The position numbers and the translations under genes were made by a program. DNA of 64,000 nt from JBOEGW01 sp050633625 (GTDB lineage: Bacteria; Pseudomonadota; Alphaproteobacteria; Rhodobacterales; Rhodobacteraceae), in the NCBI GenBank assembly GCA_050633625.1, contig JBOEGW010000008.1:1-64000 (forward strand). Direction: 5' to 3'. Shown in pieces: positions 7,034 through 15,073 of the stretch (its first letter is position 1; every line of letters begins with the position of its first letter). Below the pieces are notes generated by a model. That model searched no databases. It was given only the letters and a program-made list of their open reading frames with translations, and was not told where the DNA came from.

Positions 7034-9082
7034 ATGACCAAATCTGTTCCCTCTGTTTCCGTCACCTACGTGCAGAACCGCTCCTCAACCACGTCCAACG
7101 AGCTGGGGATGCGCGCGATGCAAGAGCGCGCCTATGAGATGCGTGGGGAGCAGTATCTGCTGATCAAATCGCCGCCTGCTTCGGGGAAATCGCGGGCACT
7201 GATGTTCATCGCTTTGGATAAACTTCACAATCAGGGCCTGAGACAGGCGATCGTAGTGGTTCCTGAAAAATCCATCGGGTCGAGCTTCAACAATGAGCCG
7301 CTGAGCAAGTTCGGCTTTTGGGCTGATTGGCACGTCGCGCTGCAATGGAACCTGTGTAATGCGCCTGGTGGCGATGATGGTAAAGTTGGCGCAGTGGGGC
7401 GCTTCCTAGAAAGCGATGATCAGGTGCTGGTTTGCACCCACGCAACATTCCGTTTCGCGGTTGATAAGTTCGGCATTGAGGTCTTTGATGATCGGGTGAT
7501 TGCCGTAGACGAATTCCACCACGTTTCTGCCAATCCCGACAACAAGCTGGGTGCGCATCTGGGCACATTTATTGCTCGCGATAAGGTGCATTTGGTAGCC
7601 ATGACAGGCTCGTATTTCCGGGGGGATGCCGAAGCGGTTTTGTCTCCCGAGGACGAGGAGAAGTTCAAGACGGTCACCTATACTTATTACGAACAGCTCA
7701 ATGGCTATGAGCATCTAAAAACGCTCGATATTGGCTATTACTTCTACTCGGGATCGTATGCCGACAGTATTTTGGAGGTTTTGGACCCGAGTGAGAAAAC
7801 CATCGTCCACATCCCGAATGTGAATTCGCGCGAAAGCACCAAGGACAAGCATAAAGAGGTCGAGCACATTATCGACAGCCTGGGTGAGTGGAAGGGGCTT
7901 GATCCTGAAACCGGGTTTCAGCTGGTCGAGACGGCAGAGGGCCGGGTATTGCGCATCGCCGATTTGGTCGATGATGAGGCGGCAAAGCGCGACAAGGTGG
8001 CGAGTGCGTTGAAAGATCCCGCGCAGAAAAACAACCGCGACCACGTAGATATCATCATCGCTCTAGGGATGGCGAAAGAAGGGTTTGACTGGATCTGGTG
8101 TGAGCATGCTTTAACCGTCGGGTATCGTGCGAGCTTGACCGAGATCGTGCAGATCATCGGTCGAGCCACGCGCGATGCAAAGGGCAAGACCAAGGCGCGC
8201 TTCACCAACCTGATCGCGGAGCCCGATGCCGGTGAGGAGGCTGTGACGGAGGCTGTCAACGATACACTCAAGGCCATCGCGGCAAGCCTGCTGATGGAGC
8301 AAGTTCTAGCACCGCGTTTCAACTTCACGCCCAAGACCCAGGCGAGTGGACCCGTCGAAGGGTTTGACTACGGTGAAGGCGGCTATGATCCCAACAAGGA
8401 GAACGTTGGATTTGATGCGGCCACAGGGCAAATCCAGATGGAAATCAAAGGCCTTGCTGAACCCAAAAGCGAATTCGCTCGACGAATTTGTGATGAGGAT
8501 CTGAACGAAGTCATCACGGCATTTGTTCAAGACAAAACGACGATTGAACGCGGGCTCTTTGACGAAGAGATGGTCCCCGAAGAGCTCACGCAAGTGCGCA
8601 TGGGCAAGATTGTCGGTAGCAAGTTTCCAGAACTCGATGCGGATGACCAAGAGGCTGTACGCAAGCATGCGATCGCGGCCTTGAATCTCACCCAGAAAGC
8701 GAAGGAAATCGCACTGTCAGGTGCAGATGCGGATGAAACTGGTGGCAATACAGCCTTGATCGATGGTGTGCGCAAATTTGCGATGGATGTACGTGAGTTG
8801 GATGTCGATTTGATTGATCGGATTAACCCGTTCGGAGAGGCCTATTCCATCCTCGCCAAGACAATGAGCGAAGACAGCCTCAAACAGGTTCAAGCAGTCA
8901 TATCGGCGAAAAAAGTTAAGCTTTCGCCGGACGAGGCCCGAGACCTGGCTAAACGTGCAGTCAAGTTCAAGCAGGAGCGTGGACGATTGCCATCGATAAC
9001 CTCTGCGGATGCCTGGGAAAAGAAAATGGCTGAAGGCGTCGCGTTCCTAGCGCGCATGAAGCAGGAGGCCGCAAATGGCTAA
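7034..9082 (+). CDS. DEAD/DEAH-type superfamily 2 helicase
   Basis: A 682-residue SF2 helicase. Motif I (SPPASGKSR) lies near residue 46, motif II is DEFHH near 157, motif III-like MTGSYFRG near 193, and motif VI QIIGRATRD near 373. The last 300 residues are helical and probably bind partner proteins. The closest style is the ResIII/DEAD helicases of restriction-like systems that translocate on double-stranded DNA. It follows the 290-aa gene by 5 bp and overlaps the nuclease gene by 8 bp, so all four are likely one transcript. It probably couples ATP-driven movement or unwinding to cleavage by the GIY-YIG partner. Confidence 0.85.
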   Translation: MTKSVPSVSVTYVQNRSSTTSNELGMRAMQERAYEMRGEQYLLIKSPPASGKSRALMFIALDKLHNQGLRQAIVVVPEKSIGSSFNNEPLSKFGFWADWHVALQWNLCNAPGGDDGKVGAVGRFLESDDQVLVCTHATFRFAVDKFGIEVFDDRVIAVDEFHHVSANPDNKLGAHLGTFIARDKVHLVAMTGSYFRGDAEAVLSPEDEEKFKTVTYTYYEQLNGYEHLKTLDIGYYFYSGSYADSILEVLDPSEKTIVHIPNVNSRESTKDKHKEVEHIIDSLGEWKGLDPETGFQLVETAEGRVLRIADLVDDEAAKRDKVASALKDPAQKNNRDHVDIIIALGMAKEGFDWIWCEHALTVGYRASLTEIVQIIGRATRDAKGKTKARFTNLIAEPDAGEEAVTEAVNDTLKAIAASLLMEQVLAPRFNFTPKTQASGPVEGFDYGEGGYDPNKENVGFDAATGQIQMEIKGLAEPKSEFARRICDEDLNEVITAFVQDKTTIERGLFDEEMVPEELTQVRMGKIVGSKFPELDADDQEAVRKHAIAALNLTQKAKEIALSGADADETGGNTALIDGVRKFAMDVRELDVDLIDRINPFGEAYSILAKTMSEDSLKQVQAVISAKKVKLSPDEARDLAKRAVKFKQERGRLPSITSADAWEKKMAEGVAFLARMKQEAANG

Positions 9083-10268
9083 AGGTTTCACTGAAGAGGA
9101 TGACGCGCTCCTCGCCGAACTTGGTGTTGAAATCGAGACCAAGAAGGTTGCGGCACGCACACCGCAAGAGGAACGTATCATCGCAGGATTTGAAGAAATC
9201 CAACGCTTTGTTGACCAGAATGGGCGCATCCCAGACCACGGTGAAGACAAAGATATCTTTGAACGTCTGTACGCGACCCGACTTGAACGGCTGCGTGAAC
9301 TTGGCGAGGGCAGAGATCTACTTTTAGACTTGGACCATCAAGGGCTTCTTGCCTCTGGAAAACCAGTCATAGATGCTGATCTCGAGGAACTTGATGACGA
9401 TGCATTGTTGGCAGAGCTTGGCATCGCCGAAGAAGCACCGTCCATTTCGGATCTGAAACACGTTCGCTCTACGTCAGAAAAAAAAGCTGCCGAGGACGTT
9501 GCAGGGCGTGAAAAGTGTGAAGATTTCGACACCTTTAAACCGCTTTTCGAGCAGATCCAGAAGGAGCTGGATTCAGGCATAAGGGAAACGCGTAAGTTTG
9601 AGCTCAAGGCTGAGATCGAACCCGGCCGTTTCTTTATCGTCGGCGGGCAAAAAGCCTATGTTGCGGAAATGAGCGACATAGAGCTTACGGACCACGGCCG
9701 AACAGATGCACGCCTAAGGGTGGTGTTCGACAACGGCACACAAAGCAAGATGCTCATGCGGTCGCTTCAGCGTGCACTTAATGCGGATGGGGATGCCGGG
9801 CGTAGGATCACAGAGCCGAATGCTGGCCCACTATTCTCGGATGAAACCGCTGAAGGTGATGAAGCGAGCGGAACCATCTATGTGTTACGAAGCCGTTCAG
9901 ATCACCCATTGGTCGCCGCAAACCGTGAACTTGTTCATAAAATTGGGGTGACGAGCAATGATGTCGAGAAGCGCATTGCGGGCGCGCAACTTCAGACGAC
10001 TTTCTTGATGGCCAAAGTTGATATCGTGGCCACCTATCAGCTCTACAATATCAATCGCAGCAAGTTGGAAACACTTCTTCACCGGATTTTCGCACCAGCC
10101 CAATTGGATATCGAAATCCCCGATCGACTTGGCCGACCGATACGGCCAAGAGAATGGTTCCTCGTGCCTCTATTTGTTGTCGAAGAAGCCGTCGACCGCA
10201 TCAAAGACGGAACGATAGCGCGCTACATCTATGATCCAGACACGGCGTCACTGACTTTGCGCGGTTAG
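9075..10268 (+). CDS. GIY-YIG (Mug113/T5orf172-type) nuclease
   Basis: A 397-residue protein. The C-terminal third is a GIY-YIG nuclease of the Mug113 kind: GTIYVLRS near residue 264, HKIGVTS near 292, the catalytic Arg region EKRIAGAQ near 300, and the metal-binding Glu in KLETLLHRIF near 335. The N-terminal 250 residues are acidic and helical, with DDALLAELG occurring twice (near residues 11 and 111), which suggests a repeated helicase-contact element. It overlaps the helicase gene by 8 bp. As the only obvious nuclease in the operon, it is the likely DNA-cutting subunit. Confidence 0.82.
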   Translation: MAKGFTEEDDALLAELGVEIETKKVAARTPQEERIIAGFEEIQRFVDQNGRIPDHGEDKDIFERLYATRLERLRELGEGRDLLLDLDHQGLLASGKPVIDADLEELDDDALLAELGIAEEAPSISDLKHVRSTSEKKAAEDVAGREKCEDFDTFKPLFEQIQKELDSGIRETRKFELKAEIEPGRFFIVGGQKAYVAEMSDIELTDHGRTDARLRVVFDNGTQSKMLMRSLQRALNADGDAGRRITEPNAGPLFSDETAEGDEASGTIYVLRSRSDHPLVAANRELVHKIGVTSNDVEKRIAGAQLQTTFLMAKVDIVATYQLYNINRSKLETLLHRIFAPAQLDIEIPDRLGRPIRPREWFLVPLFVVEEAVDRIKDGTIARYIYDPDTASLTLRG

Positions 10269-10304
10269 GGGGGGACGAAATACTGGGTCATGGCGAAAGA
10301 AAAC

Positions 10305-10337
10305 CCACTTCTGAAATTTCGTTTCGGTCAGAAGTGG
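10305..10337. terminator. Bidirectional terminator between convergent genes
   Basis: A perfect 10-bp stem (CCACTTCTGA at 10305-10314, TCAGAAGTGG at 10328-10337) with flanking A-rich and T-containing sides, between the ends of the GIY-YIG gene and the minus-strand ImmA gene. Confidence 0.65.
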
Positions 10338-10347
10338 ATTTGAAATC

Positions 10348-11463
10348 TCACTTCACAACACGCAGAATGCCCGACCCTGTTGCGGGTGAGATCGAGAAGC
10401 TATCAGGTGCAGCTTGTGAAGCGTTCGCGCCGCCAAATGCCGTGAAAGTAACAGCGTCGTTTACTGGGATGCATGCTCTTGCTGCTAAGTCTTCAACAGT
10501 TTGAGACTTCTTCCAAAGGTCTTTTTTGATGACAGCCCAAGTCCCACTTGGCTCGCGAGGCGATTGGTCAGGTTCGTTCTTACGCCACCCTCGTCTGGAT
10601 AGCTCGATGTTTAAGTATTTGTAGCGCCCATCATCAATTAGCCCATTGTCGCGATATGCCCGTACTAGCGCCCCAACTGACACACGCCATCTTTGTTTGT
10701 TCTTCCTCAGATTTGTGATTGTTGGGTAGACTTTGTGTCTAAGCAAGTCAGCCTTTGGGATCAAAAAGGCAGAAGCGAAGCGGTCAGCCTCTTTTTCCAC
10801 TTCGACATTGGAAGCATCATCATGGCGATGTAGTACCAAGTGGCCCAACTCGTGTGCGGCGTCAAATCGACTTCGTTCAGCTGAACCAACCATATTCAAG
10901 TAAATATATGGTTTTTCGCCTTCACCCCAAAAAGTAAAGGCACTCAAACCTCGTGCATTTTGTTCACTAAGTGACAAAACTCGAACGCCGTGCCGTTCTA
11001 AAAGTTTTATTATATTGCCAATCGGTTCGGAGCCCAGTCCCCATTCTTCTCTGAGCAATGCCGCCGCATAGGTTGCTCTGTCGATGCCCGCTGGGAAATT
11101 ATGTTCGCCGTCCGAATAATCGGGTACGTTCGGATCAGGCAAAGAGTATTCTTCCTCAACCTTCGACCAAAACAGTTTTGCAATCTTTGCTGCCGCCTCT
11201 CCAGCATCTCTTTCTCGCGCAGAAAGAGTGGCTTGCTTCCGAAATGTTGGCTTTGAAATCTCGAGGTTGGATTCCGACACAAAAAATGCTTCCGGAAAGC
11301 CGGTCACCGAAGCGACGAGGCTAACGAAGGATTCCTCTACTTCTCGTTCATCGCGCATTCTTCGTAAATCACGTGAAGAAATGCCCAGCTTTGCAGCAAA
11401 GGCACTCTTCGTTAGTCGGCTGCGTTGCCTAGCGACTTCAAGGGCATCTAGATTGAGTTTCAT
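10348..11463 (-). CDS. XRE-HTH plus ImmA/IrrE zinc metallopeptidase
   Basis: A 371-residue two-domain protein. An XRE-like HTH occupies about residues 5-60 (RSRLTKSAFAAKLGISSRDL). A COG2856 ImmA/IrrE peptidase domain follows, with the zinc motif AHELGHLVLH near residue 203 and the third ligand in EKEADRFASAFLIP about 25 residues later. ImmA-type proteases cleave repressors in response to DNA damage or infection, for example releasing ICEBs1 by cutting ImmR. Its ATG overlaps the stop of the upstream 229-aa gene by 4 bp, so the two are co-translated. The partner may be its substrate, antitoxin or effector. A terminator separates it from the GIY-YIG gene. Confidence 0.85.
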   Translation of the reverse strand: MKLNLDALEVARQRSRLTKSAFAAKLGISSRDLRRMRDEREVEESFVSLVASVTGFPEAFFVSESNLEISKPTFRKQATLSARERDAGEAAAKIAKLFWSKVEEEYSLPDPNVPDYSDGEHNFPAGIDRATYAAALLREEWGLGSEPIGNIIKLLERHGVRVLSLSEQNARGLSAFTFWGEGEKPYIYLNMVGSAERSRFDAAHELGHLVLHRHDDASNVEVEKEADRFASAFLIPKADLLRHKVYPTITNLRKNKQRWRVSVGALVRAYRDNGLIDDGRYKYLNIELSRRGWRKNEPDQSPREPSGTWAVIKKDLWKKSQTVEDLAARACIPVNDAVTFTAFGGANASQAAPDSFSISPATGSGILRVVK

Positions 11464-12149
11464 GTTCCGTTTCTTGGCTTGATTAGCTCGTCGAAGTCTT
11501 CAACTTCTGCGCCGTACGTGACGCTAGAAGCAACAAAATCATCAGCCCTAAATTTCATTCCAAAACGACGCACGCAACTGACAAATTCGTTCCCGCGTTC
11601 ATTCATTTCGGCATCCACCAACAGCTCAATGCGACAAATAGGCGTTCCCTCAACTTTCTCTGCAAAAATACAGACATCGATCTTTGTTTGAGGCTGCGGA
11701 ACCGCACCTAGCGTCAATTCGTGTTCTATGACTTCGCTTCCGAGGTCTAGTTCGCCCTGCTCTTCAGAATGAACATAGGAGGTGCCGGGGCGGTTTCGTT
11801 TTGACATGAATCTCGGGGCATGAGCTCCAAGTCCGGTGGCTGCGTCAGTGTTGTGAACCATAATCATCAGCGTTTTATCTGAGTTAATGATACAGGCTTT
11901 GCCACCTTTTGAGCGATGTTGGAAGACGCCGTACTCTGCACCATTTCGAACTAGTGTTCGAAAAGCTGCGTTGTTTCGAATGCCTAAGACCAAGTCTGCA
12001 ATGTCAGCATTCGGATCTTCTTCGTGTACCGCTTCGCAAACAGCTTCGGCGGCAAACTCAAACAGTTGCGTCTTTAGCCCTACTTCGTCGAGAAATTTCT
12101 CAACTGTTTCGGGTTCGTCCTTTAAGAATGGGAAATTGGCAGCGATCAA
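11460..12149 (-). CDS. Hypothetical partner of the ImmA/IrrE protease (229 aa)
   Basis: A 229-residue soluble acidic protein of no family I recognise. The TTG start is supported by AAGGA 8 bases upstream; no ATG lies near. There is no membrane segment or signal peptide. Residues 75-125 contain a beta-rich segment (ACIINSDKTLMIMVHNTDAA) and the C-terminus ends in an acidic stretch (VEDFDELIKPRNGT). It is co-translated with the XRE-ImmA gene. The pair resembles two-gene HTH-protease modules that act as stress switches or toxin-antitoxin-like units, but this is inferred from layout only. Confidence 0.6.
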   Translation of the reverse strand: MIAANFPFLKDEPETVEKFLDEVGLKTQLFEFAAEAVCEAVHEEDPNADIADLVLGIRNNAAFRTLVRNGAEYGVFQHRSKGGKACIINSDKTLMIMVHNTDAATGLGAHAPRFMSKRNRPGTSYVHSEEQGELDLGSEVIEHELTLGAVPQPQTKIDVCIFAEKVEGTPICRIELLVDAEMNERGNEFVSCVRRFGMKFRADDFVASSVTYGAEVEDFDELIKPRNGT

Positions 12150-12740
12150 ATTATCGTTCCTTACGTGTCCGTTTCGTGAGTGTTCGGTAGCATACAGCTA
12201 TCATCGAAAAACCGGCAAGTCAATCAGCGCGCAAGCATATGCTTTGCGAACATACCTTCTCAAAAAATGTGCCGTGTGGGGCTACTGTCGGTCGGGTCCG
12301 GGCCGTCCCTGATTTGTTTGGAGCTGAACCCGCGCCTTCACGTGAGGGCAACTTGTTTCAGTAGACTGCACCAGGGCTCAACGGGCCGTTGGCCCGCTCA
12401 CCCCGATCCAGACATCATTCCTTTTGTTTGGTCCGCCCAACATCCCTGACCGTGGCAGTCAACCTTAGTCCATCCCCAAAATTAGCCACCAATTTCCCCT
12501 GTCTCGCGGGCGAGCCATTCCTCGCGGGGCAAATTGGCGTCTGATTTTGGCGCAGACATTTTCTTCGCAAATGTGGCCGATTGACAGCCCCGTTCAGGGC
12601 CGTGGGTCGGGCTTCGCCCTCTCCCACTCTGTTCCGCCGAATACATGCGTATTCGGTCAGATCAGGTGGCCGAGGCGCAGCCCAACGGCGGAAGGGGGCG
12701 CGAAGCCTCACCCGCGTCACTTTGATCGAGGAGGCCACAA
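12150..12740. other. 590-bp gene-free leader before ardC
   Basis: No supported gene. It holds the promoter of the minus-strand 229-aa gene near 12150-12230, a short stem (CGGGCC-GTT-GGCCCG, 12382-12396), a CCGAATAC/GTATTCGG palindrome (12637-12656) and GAGGAGG just before the ardC start. Overall the last 300 bp are GC-rich and resemble the ICE backbone. Long leaders like this before ard genes can hold single-stranded promoters used on entry into a new cell, but I see no proof here. Confidence 0.5.
12637..12656. promoter_or_regulatory. Palindrome upstream of ardC operon
   Basis: CCGAATAC and GTATTCGG are perfect 8-bp arms around ATGC. It lies about 85 bp before the ardC start and is a plausible operator controlling the antirestriction and mobilisation genes. 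Confidence 0.5.
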
Positions 12741-13619
12741 ATGGCACCGAAGTTTTGTGTTTATGCCCATGTCACCGAAACCATTATTGCAGAGATCGAG
12801 GCAGGCACGCCGCCGTGGCGCAAGCCGTGGACCGGAAGCGCGTCCGGCATTGCCCTGCCGACACGGCACAACGGCGAGGAGTATCGCGGGATTAATATCC
12901 TGATGCTCTGGGTCATGGCGGCCAAGCATGGCTATGTGTCCAGCCGCTGGATGACCTACAAGCAGGCGCAGGAGCTTGGCGGACAGGTTCGCAAAGGCGA
13001 AACGTCGTCGACCGTGGTCAAATACGGGACGTTCACCAAAGAGAACGAATTGGGCATCGAGGAAGAGCTTCCCTATGCGCGCGCATATCGTGTGTTCAAT
13101 GCGGATCAGATCGAGGGCTTGCCGGAGGATTACTACATCTGGCCCGAGGCCCCGCGCGACCTTGGCACGACGGCAGATCCGGAGCTTGAGGCGTTTTTCA
13201 GCCAGACGGGGGCGGAGATCCTTACCAGCGATGACCCGCGCGCCTACTACAGCCCCGCCAAAGATCACATCCACATGCCGCCGATTGCCACGTTTCACGA
13301 TGCAGCAGGCTATTATGGGACGTTGGCCCATGAGCTTATCCATTGGACCGGCAGCGAAAAGCGGCTTGAGCGGATTAAGAAATTTGCCAACCGCGAAGCC
13401 TATGCCTTTGAAGAGCTGGTGGCGGAAATCGGCGCTTGTTTCCTTGGGGCTCAGTTTGGCGTCGCGCCTGAGTTCGGTCAAAGCGCCGCCTATGTCGAAG
13501 GGTGGTTGAAAGCGCTCAAAGAGGACAAGCGGGCGATTTTTCGCGCGGCGTCCGAGGCGCAGAAAGCTGCCGACTTTGTCCTTGCAGCGGCAGGTCAGTG
13601 CAAGGAGGTGGCAGCATGA
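12741..13619 (+). CDS. ardC: ArdC-family antirestriction protein
   Basis: A 292-residue ArdC-type protein. The N-terminal ArdC domain (about residues 1-130, with TPPWRKPWTG and YRGINILML) binds single-stranded DNA, and the C-terminal zincin-like domain carries AHELIHWTG near residue 196 with EELVAEIGA as the second half of the metal site. ArdC proteins protect incoming single-stranded plasmid or ICE DNA against host restriction, which suits its place next to the mobilisation genes. GAGGAGG precedes the ATG. The stop overlaps the next tiny gene by 4 bp, starting a string of coupled genes. Confidence 0.9.
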   Translation: MAPKFCVYAHVTETIIAEIEAGTPPWRKPWTGSASGIALPTRHNGEEYRGINILMLWVMAAKHGYVSSRWMTYKQAQELGGQVRKGETSSTVVKYGTFTKENELGIEEELPYARAYRVFNADQIEGLPEDYYIWPEAPRDLGTTADPELEAFFSQTGAEILTSDDPRAYYSPAKDHIHMPPIATFHDAAGYYGTLAHELIHWTGSEKRLERIKKFANREAYAFEELVAEIGACFLGAQFGVAPEFGQSAAYVEGWLKALKEDKRAIFRAASEAQKAADFVLAAAGQCKEVAA

Positions 13620-13819
13620 TCCCTGATTATCACAGCGATGATTTTTCGACTGCACGTCTGGAAGACACCGTTAGCCTACGAAGCGCCGCCCGCGAGGCGC
13701 GCGCCACGCTTTACGCGGTGTTGAACCGGCTAGAGCTGAACGATCTGGACGGCGAAGAGCAGCCCTATATCGACGATTGTCTTGGGGCTCTCGCAATCCT
13801 CGAGGAGGCGTTGCGATGA
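13616..13819 (+). CDS. Small hypothetical protein (67 aa) in the ardC operon
   Basis: The ATG at 13616 overlaps the ardC stop (ATGA), giving a 67-residue acidic helical protein (SLRSAAREARATLYAVLNRL, then YIDDCLGALAILEEAL). The frame is open further upstream but the overlap decides the start. No family is recognised. The tight coupling to ardC and the next gene indicates a real gene with a role in early transfer functions. Confidence 0.65.
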   Translation: MIPDYHSDDFSTARLEDTVSLRSAAREARATLYAVLNRLELNDLDGEEQPYIDDCLGALAILEEALR

Positions 13820-14040
13820 CCTTGGAAGAGATTAGAGCAGCAGTGGACGCGGGCAACCGCGTTCACTGGGTCAACAACGGGTACCTGGTGACGCGTGATG
13901 ACCTCGGGCAATACCTCATCACATTCACGCGGAACGGGTCGGCTATCGGCTTGAACAGTCGGGATGGCACCCGCCTGAACGGCGAGCCGGGCGATTTTTT
14001 CATCGAGGAAAGTGCAGAGGTTCGCCATGAAGTATTCTGA
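13816..14040 (+). CDS. Small hypothetical protein (74 aa) in the ardC operon
   Basis: The ATG at 13816 overlaps the previous stop by 4 bp. The 74-residue product begins MTLEEIRAAVDAGNRVHW and continues with alternating hydrophobic strands (YLVTRDDLGQYLITF), suggesting a small alpha-beta protein of the kind found downstream of ard genes in alphaproteobacterial elements. No catalytic motif is seen and the function is unknown. Confidence 0.65.
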   Translation: MTLEEIRAAVDAGNRVHWVNNGYLVTRDDLGQYLITFTRNGSAIGLNSRDGTRLNGEPGDFFIEESAEVRHEVF

Positions 14041-14308
14041 CATCAGGCAGGCGGCCCAAGAGGGCCGCGCCAGCGTGCATTTTCACGGGTTCTGCAATCT
14101 GCCCGATGGCGGGCAGGAGTATTGTGATGATCCAGAACTGATTGATGGCTGGGCAATCTATGTCCGAGTTGAGACCCCGGACGACCCACAACAGCCCTTT
14201 GATCTGCACGAGCTGCCCGATCATCAAACCTATACCAGCGCCGAAGGCGCGGCCCGCGCAATAGCGCTGCAATTGCTTGGCGATGCTGAGGCGTGGAACC
14301 ACGACTAG
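14027..14308 (+). CDS. Small hypothetical protein (93 aa) in the ardC operon
   Basis: The ATG at 14027 overlaps the end of the previous gene by 14 bp; an upstream in-frame TTG is possible but less likely. The 93-residue product starts MKYSDIRQAAQEGRASVHFH and includes GWAIYVRVETPDD and a helical C-terminus with AEGAARAIALQLLGDAEAW. The family is unknown. It is the last gene before the candidate oriT, and so closes the ardC operon. Confidence 0.65.
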   Translation: MKYSDIRQAAQEGRASVHFHGFCNLPDGGQEYCDDPELIDGWAIYVRVETPDDPQQPFDLHELPDHQTYTSAEGAARAIALQLLGDAEAWNHD

Positions 14309-14377
14309 TGGTGCCATGCCTTGCGCATGTTGCCGGGCTTTGCCCGGCGGTCGCAGCCTACGGCTGCTCCAAACGGA

Positions 14378-14449
14378 ATACAGGCAGTTGGCGCAATATT
14401 ATAATATTGAATCAATTATGGCGAAATGCCATAACAGGGCTGCCTGTAT
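14378..14449. other. Candidate origin of transfer (oriT) / MobC binding region
   Basis: Between the ardC operon and mobC. Arms ATACAGGCAG (14378-14387) and CTGCCTGTAT (14440-14449) are perfect inverted repeats. Inside them lies the AT-rich motif CAATATTATAAT (14394-14405), which continues to ATTGAATCAAT, followed by a hairpin ATGGC-GAAAT-GCCAT (14418-14432). The place directly upstream of mobC and relaxase genes is where MobP-type elements keep their nic site. The exact nick base cannot be seen. The same motif plus hairpin recurs at 34842-34889. Confidence 0.5.
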
Positions 14450-14482
14450 GATGTTGGCAAGAAATAGGGGTGATTACTTCAC

Positions 14483-15073
14483 ATGGGCCGACCGCGCGCA
14501 CCACGGCACAAGCGACTGACGCAGAACCAGCGTTTTGCCATCGTGCGCAAGCGTGCCGAAGGTGTGCCAATCGAGGATCTGGCCCATGAATTCGGCGTCA
14601 CGACCCGCAGCATCTTCTACACGTTGAAGGCCGATCAAAGCCGCAAACTTGATGCGCGTGTGCGCTCCGAACTGGTGAATGTCCGGCTGACGCCAAAGGA
14701 GCTTGCGAGCTTTGATGCGGTCCTGACGCGGCATGATATCACCAGCCGGGCGGAGGGGCTGCGGCGACTCATTCATGCGTCAAACGATCTCTTCGTTCCT
14801 GACGATGAACTGGCCAATCAGATGCAGGGGCTATCGGCCTCGCTCAATCGCACCGGCAACAATATCAACCAAATTGCGCAGCGTCTGAATGAGGCAAAGC
14901 GCCGGGGTAAAACGCCACCCTATGGCAATTCTGCCCATGGCCAGGTGCGCGCTTTGGCCGGGCTGATCTTCGATATCGCTGATCAAGTCCAAGACATGGC
15001 GCAGCGCCGCCGAAGTGCGCTGTCTGGCGAGGTTGCTCGCGTTCTGGGAGGCTTTGCCGATGGCCCGGAATAG
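14483..15073 (+). CDS. mobC: MobC-family relaxosome accessory protein
   Basis: A 196-residue basic protein. An HTH-like segment sits at about residues 14-50 (LTQNQRFAIVRKRAEGVPIE, then EFGVTTRSIFYTLK), followed by a ribbon-helix-helix region (VNVRLTPKELASFDAVL). A MobC signature SASLNRTGNNINQIAQRLNE lies near residue 120. MobC proteins bind oriT and help the relaxase open the strands. The ATG at 14483 follows AGGGG with normal spacing. The gene overlaps the relaxase start by 14 bp and stands just downstream of the candidate oriT. Confidence 0.85.
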   Translation: MGRPRAPRHKRLTQNQRFAIVRKRAEGVPIEDLAHEFGVTTRSIFYTLKADQSRKLDARVRSELVNVRLTPKELASFDAVLTRHDITSRAEGLRRLIHASNDLFVPDDELANQMQGLSASLNRTGNNINQIAQRLNEAKRRGKTPPYGNSAHGQVRALAGLIFDIADQVQDMAQRRRSALSGEVARVLGGFADGPE

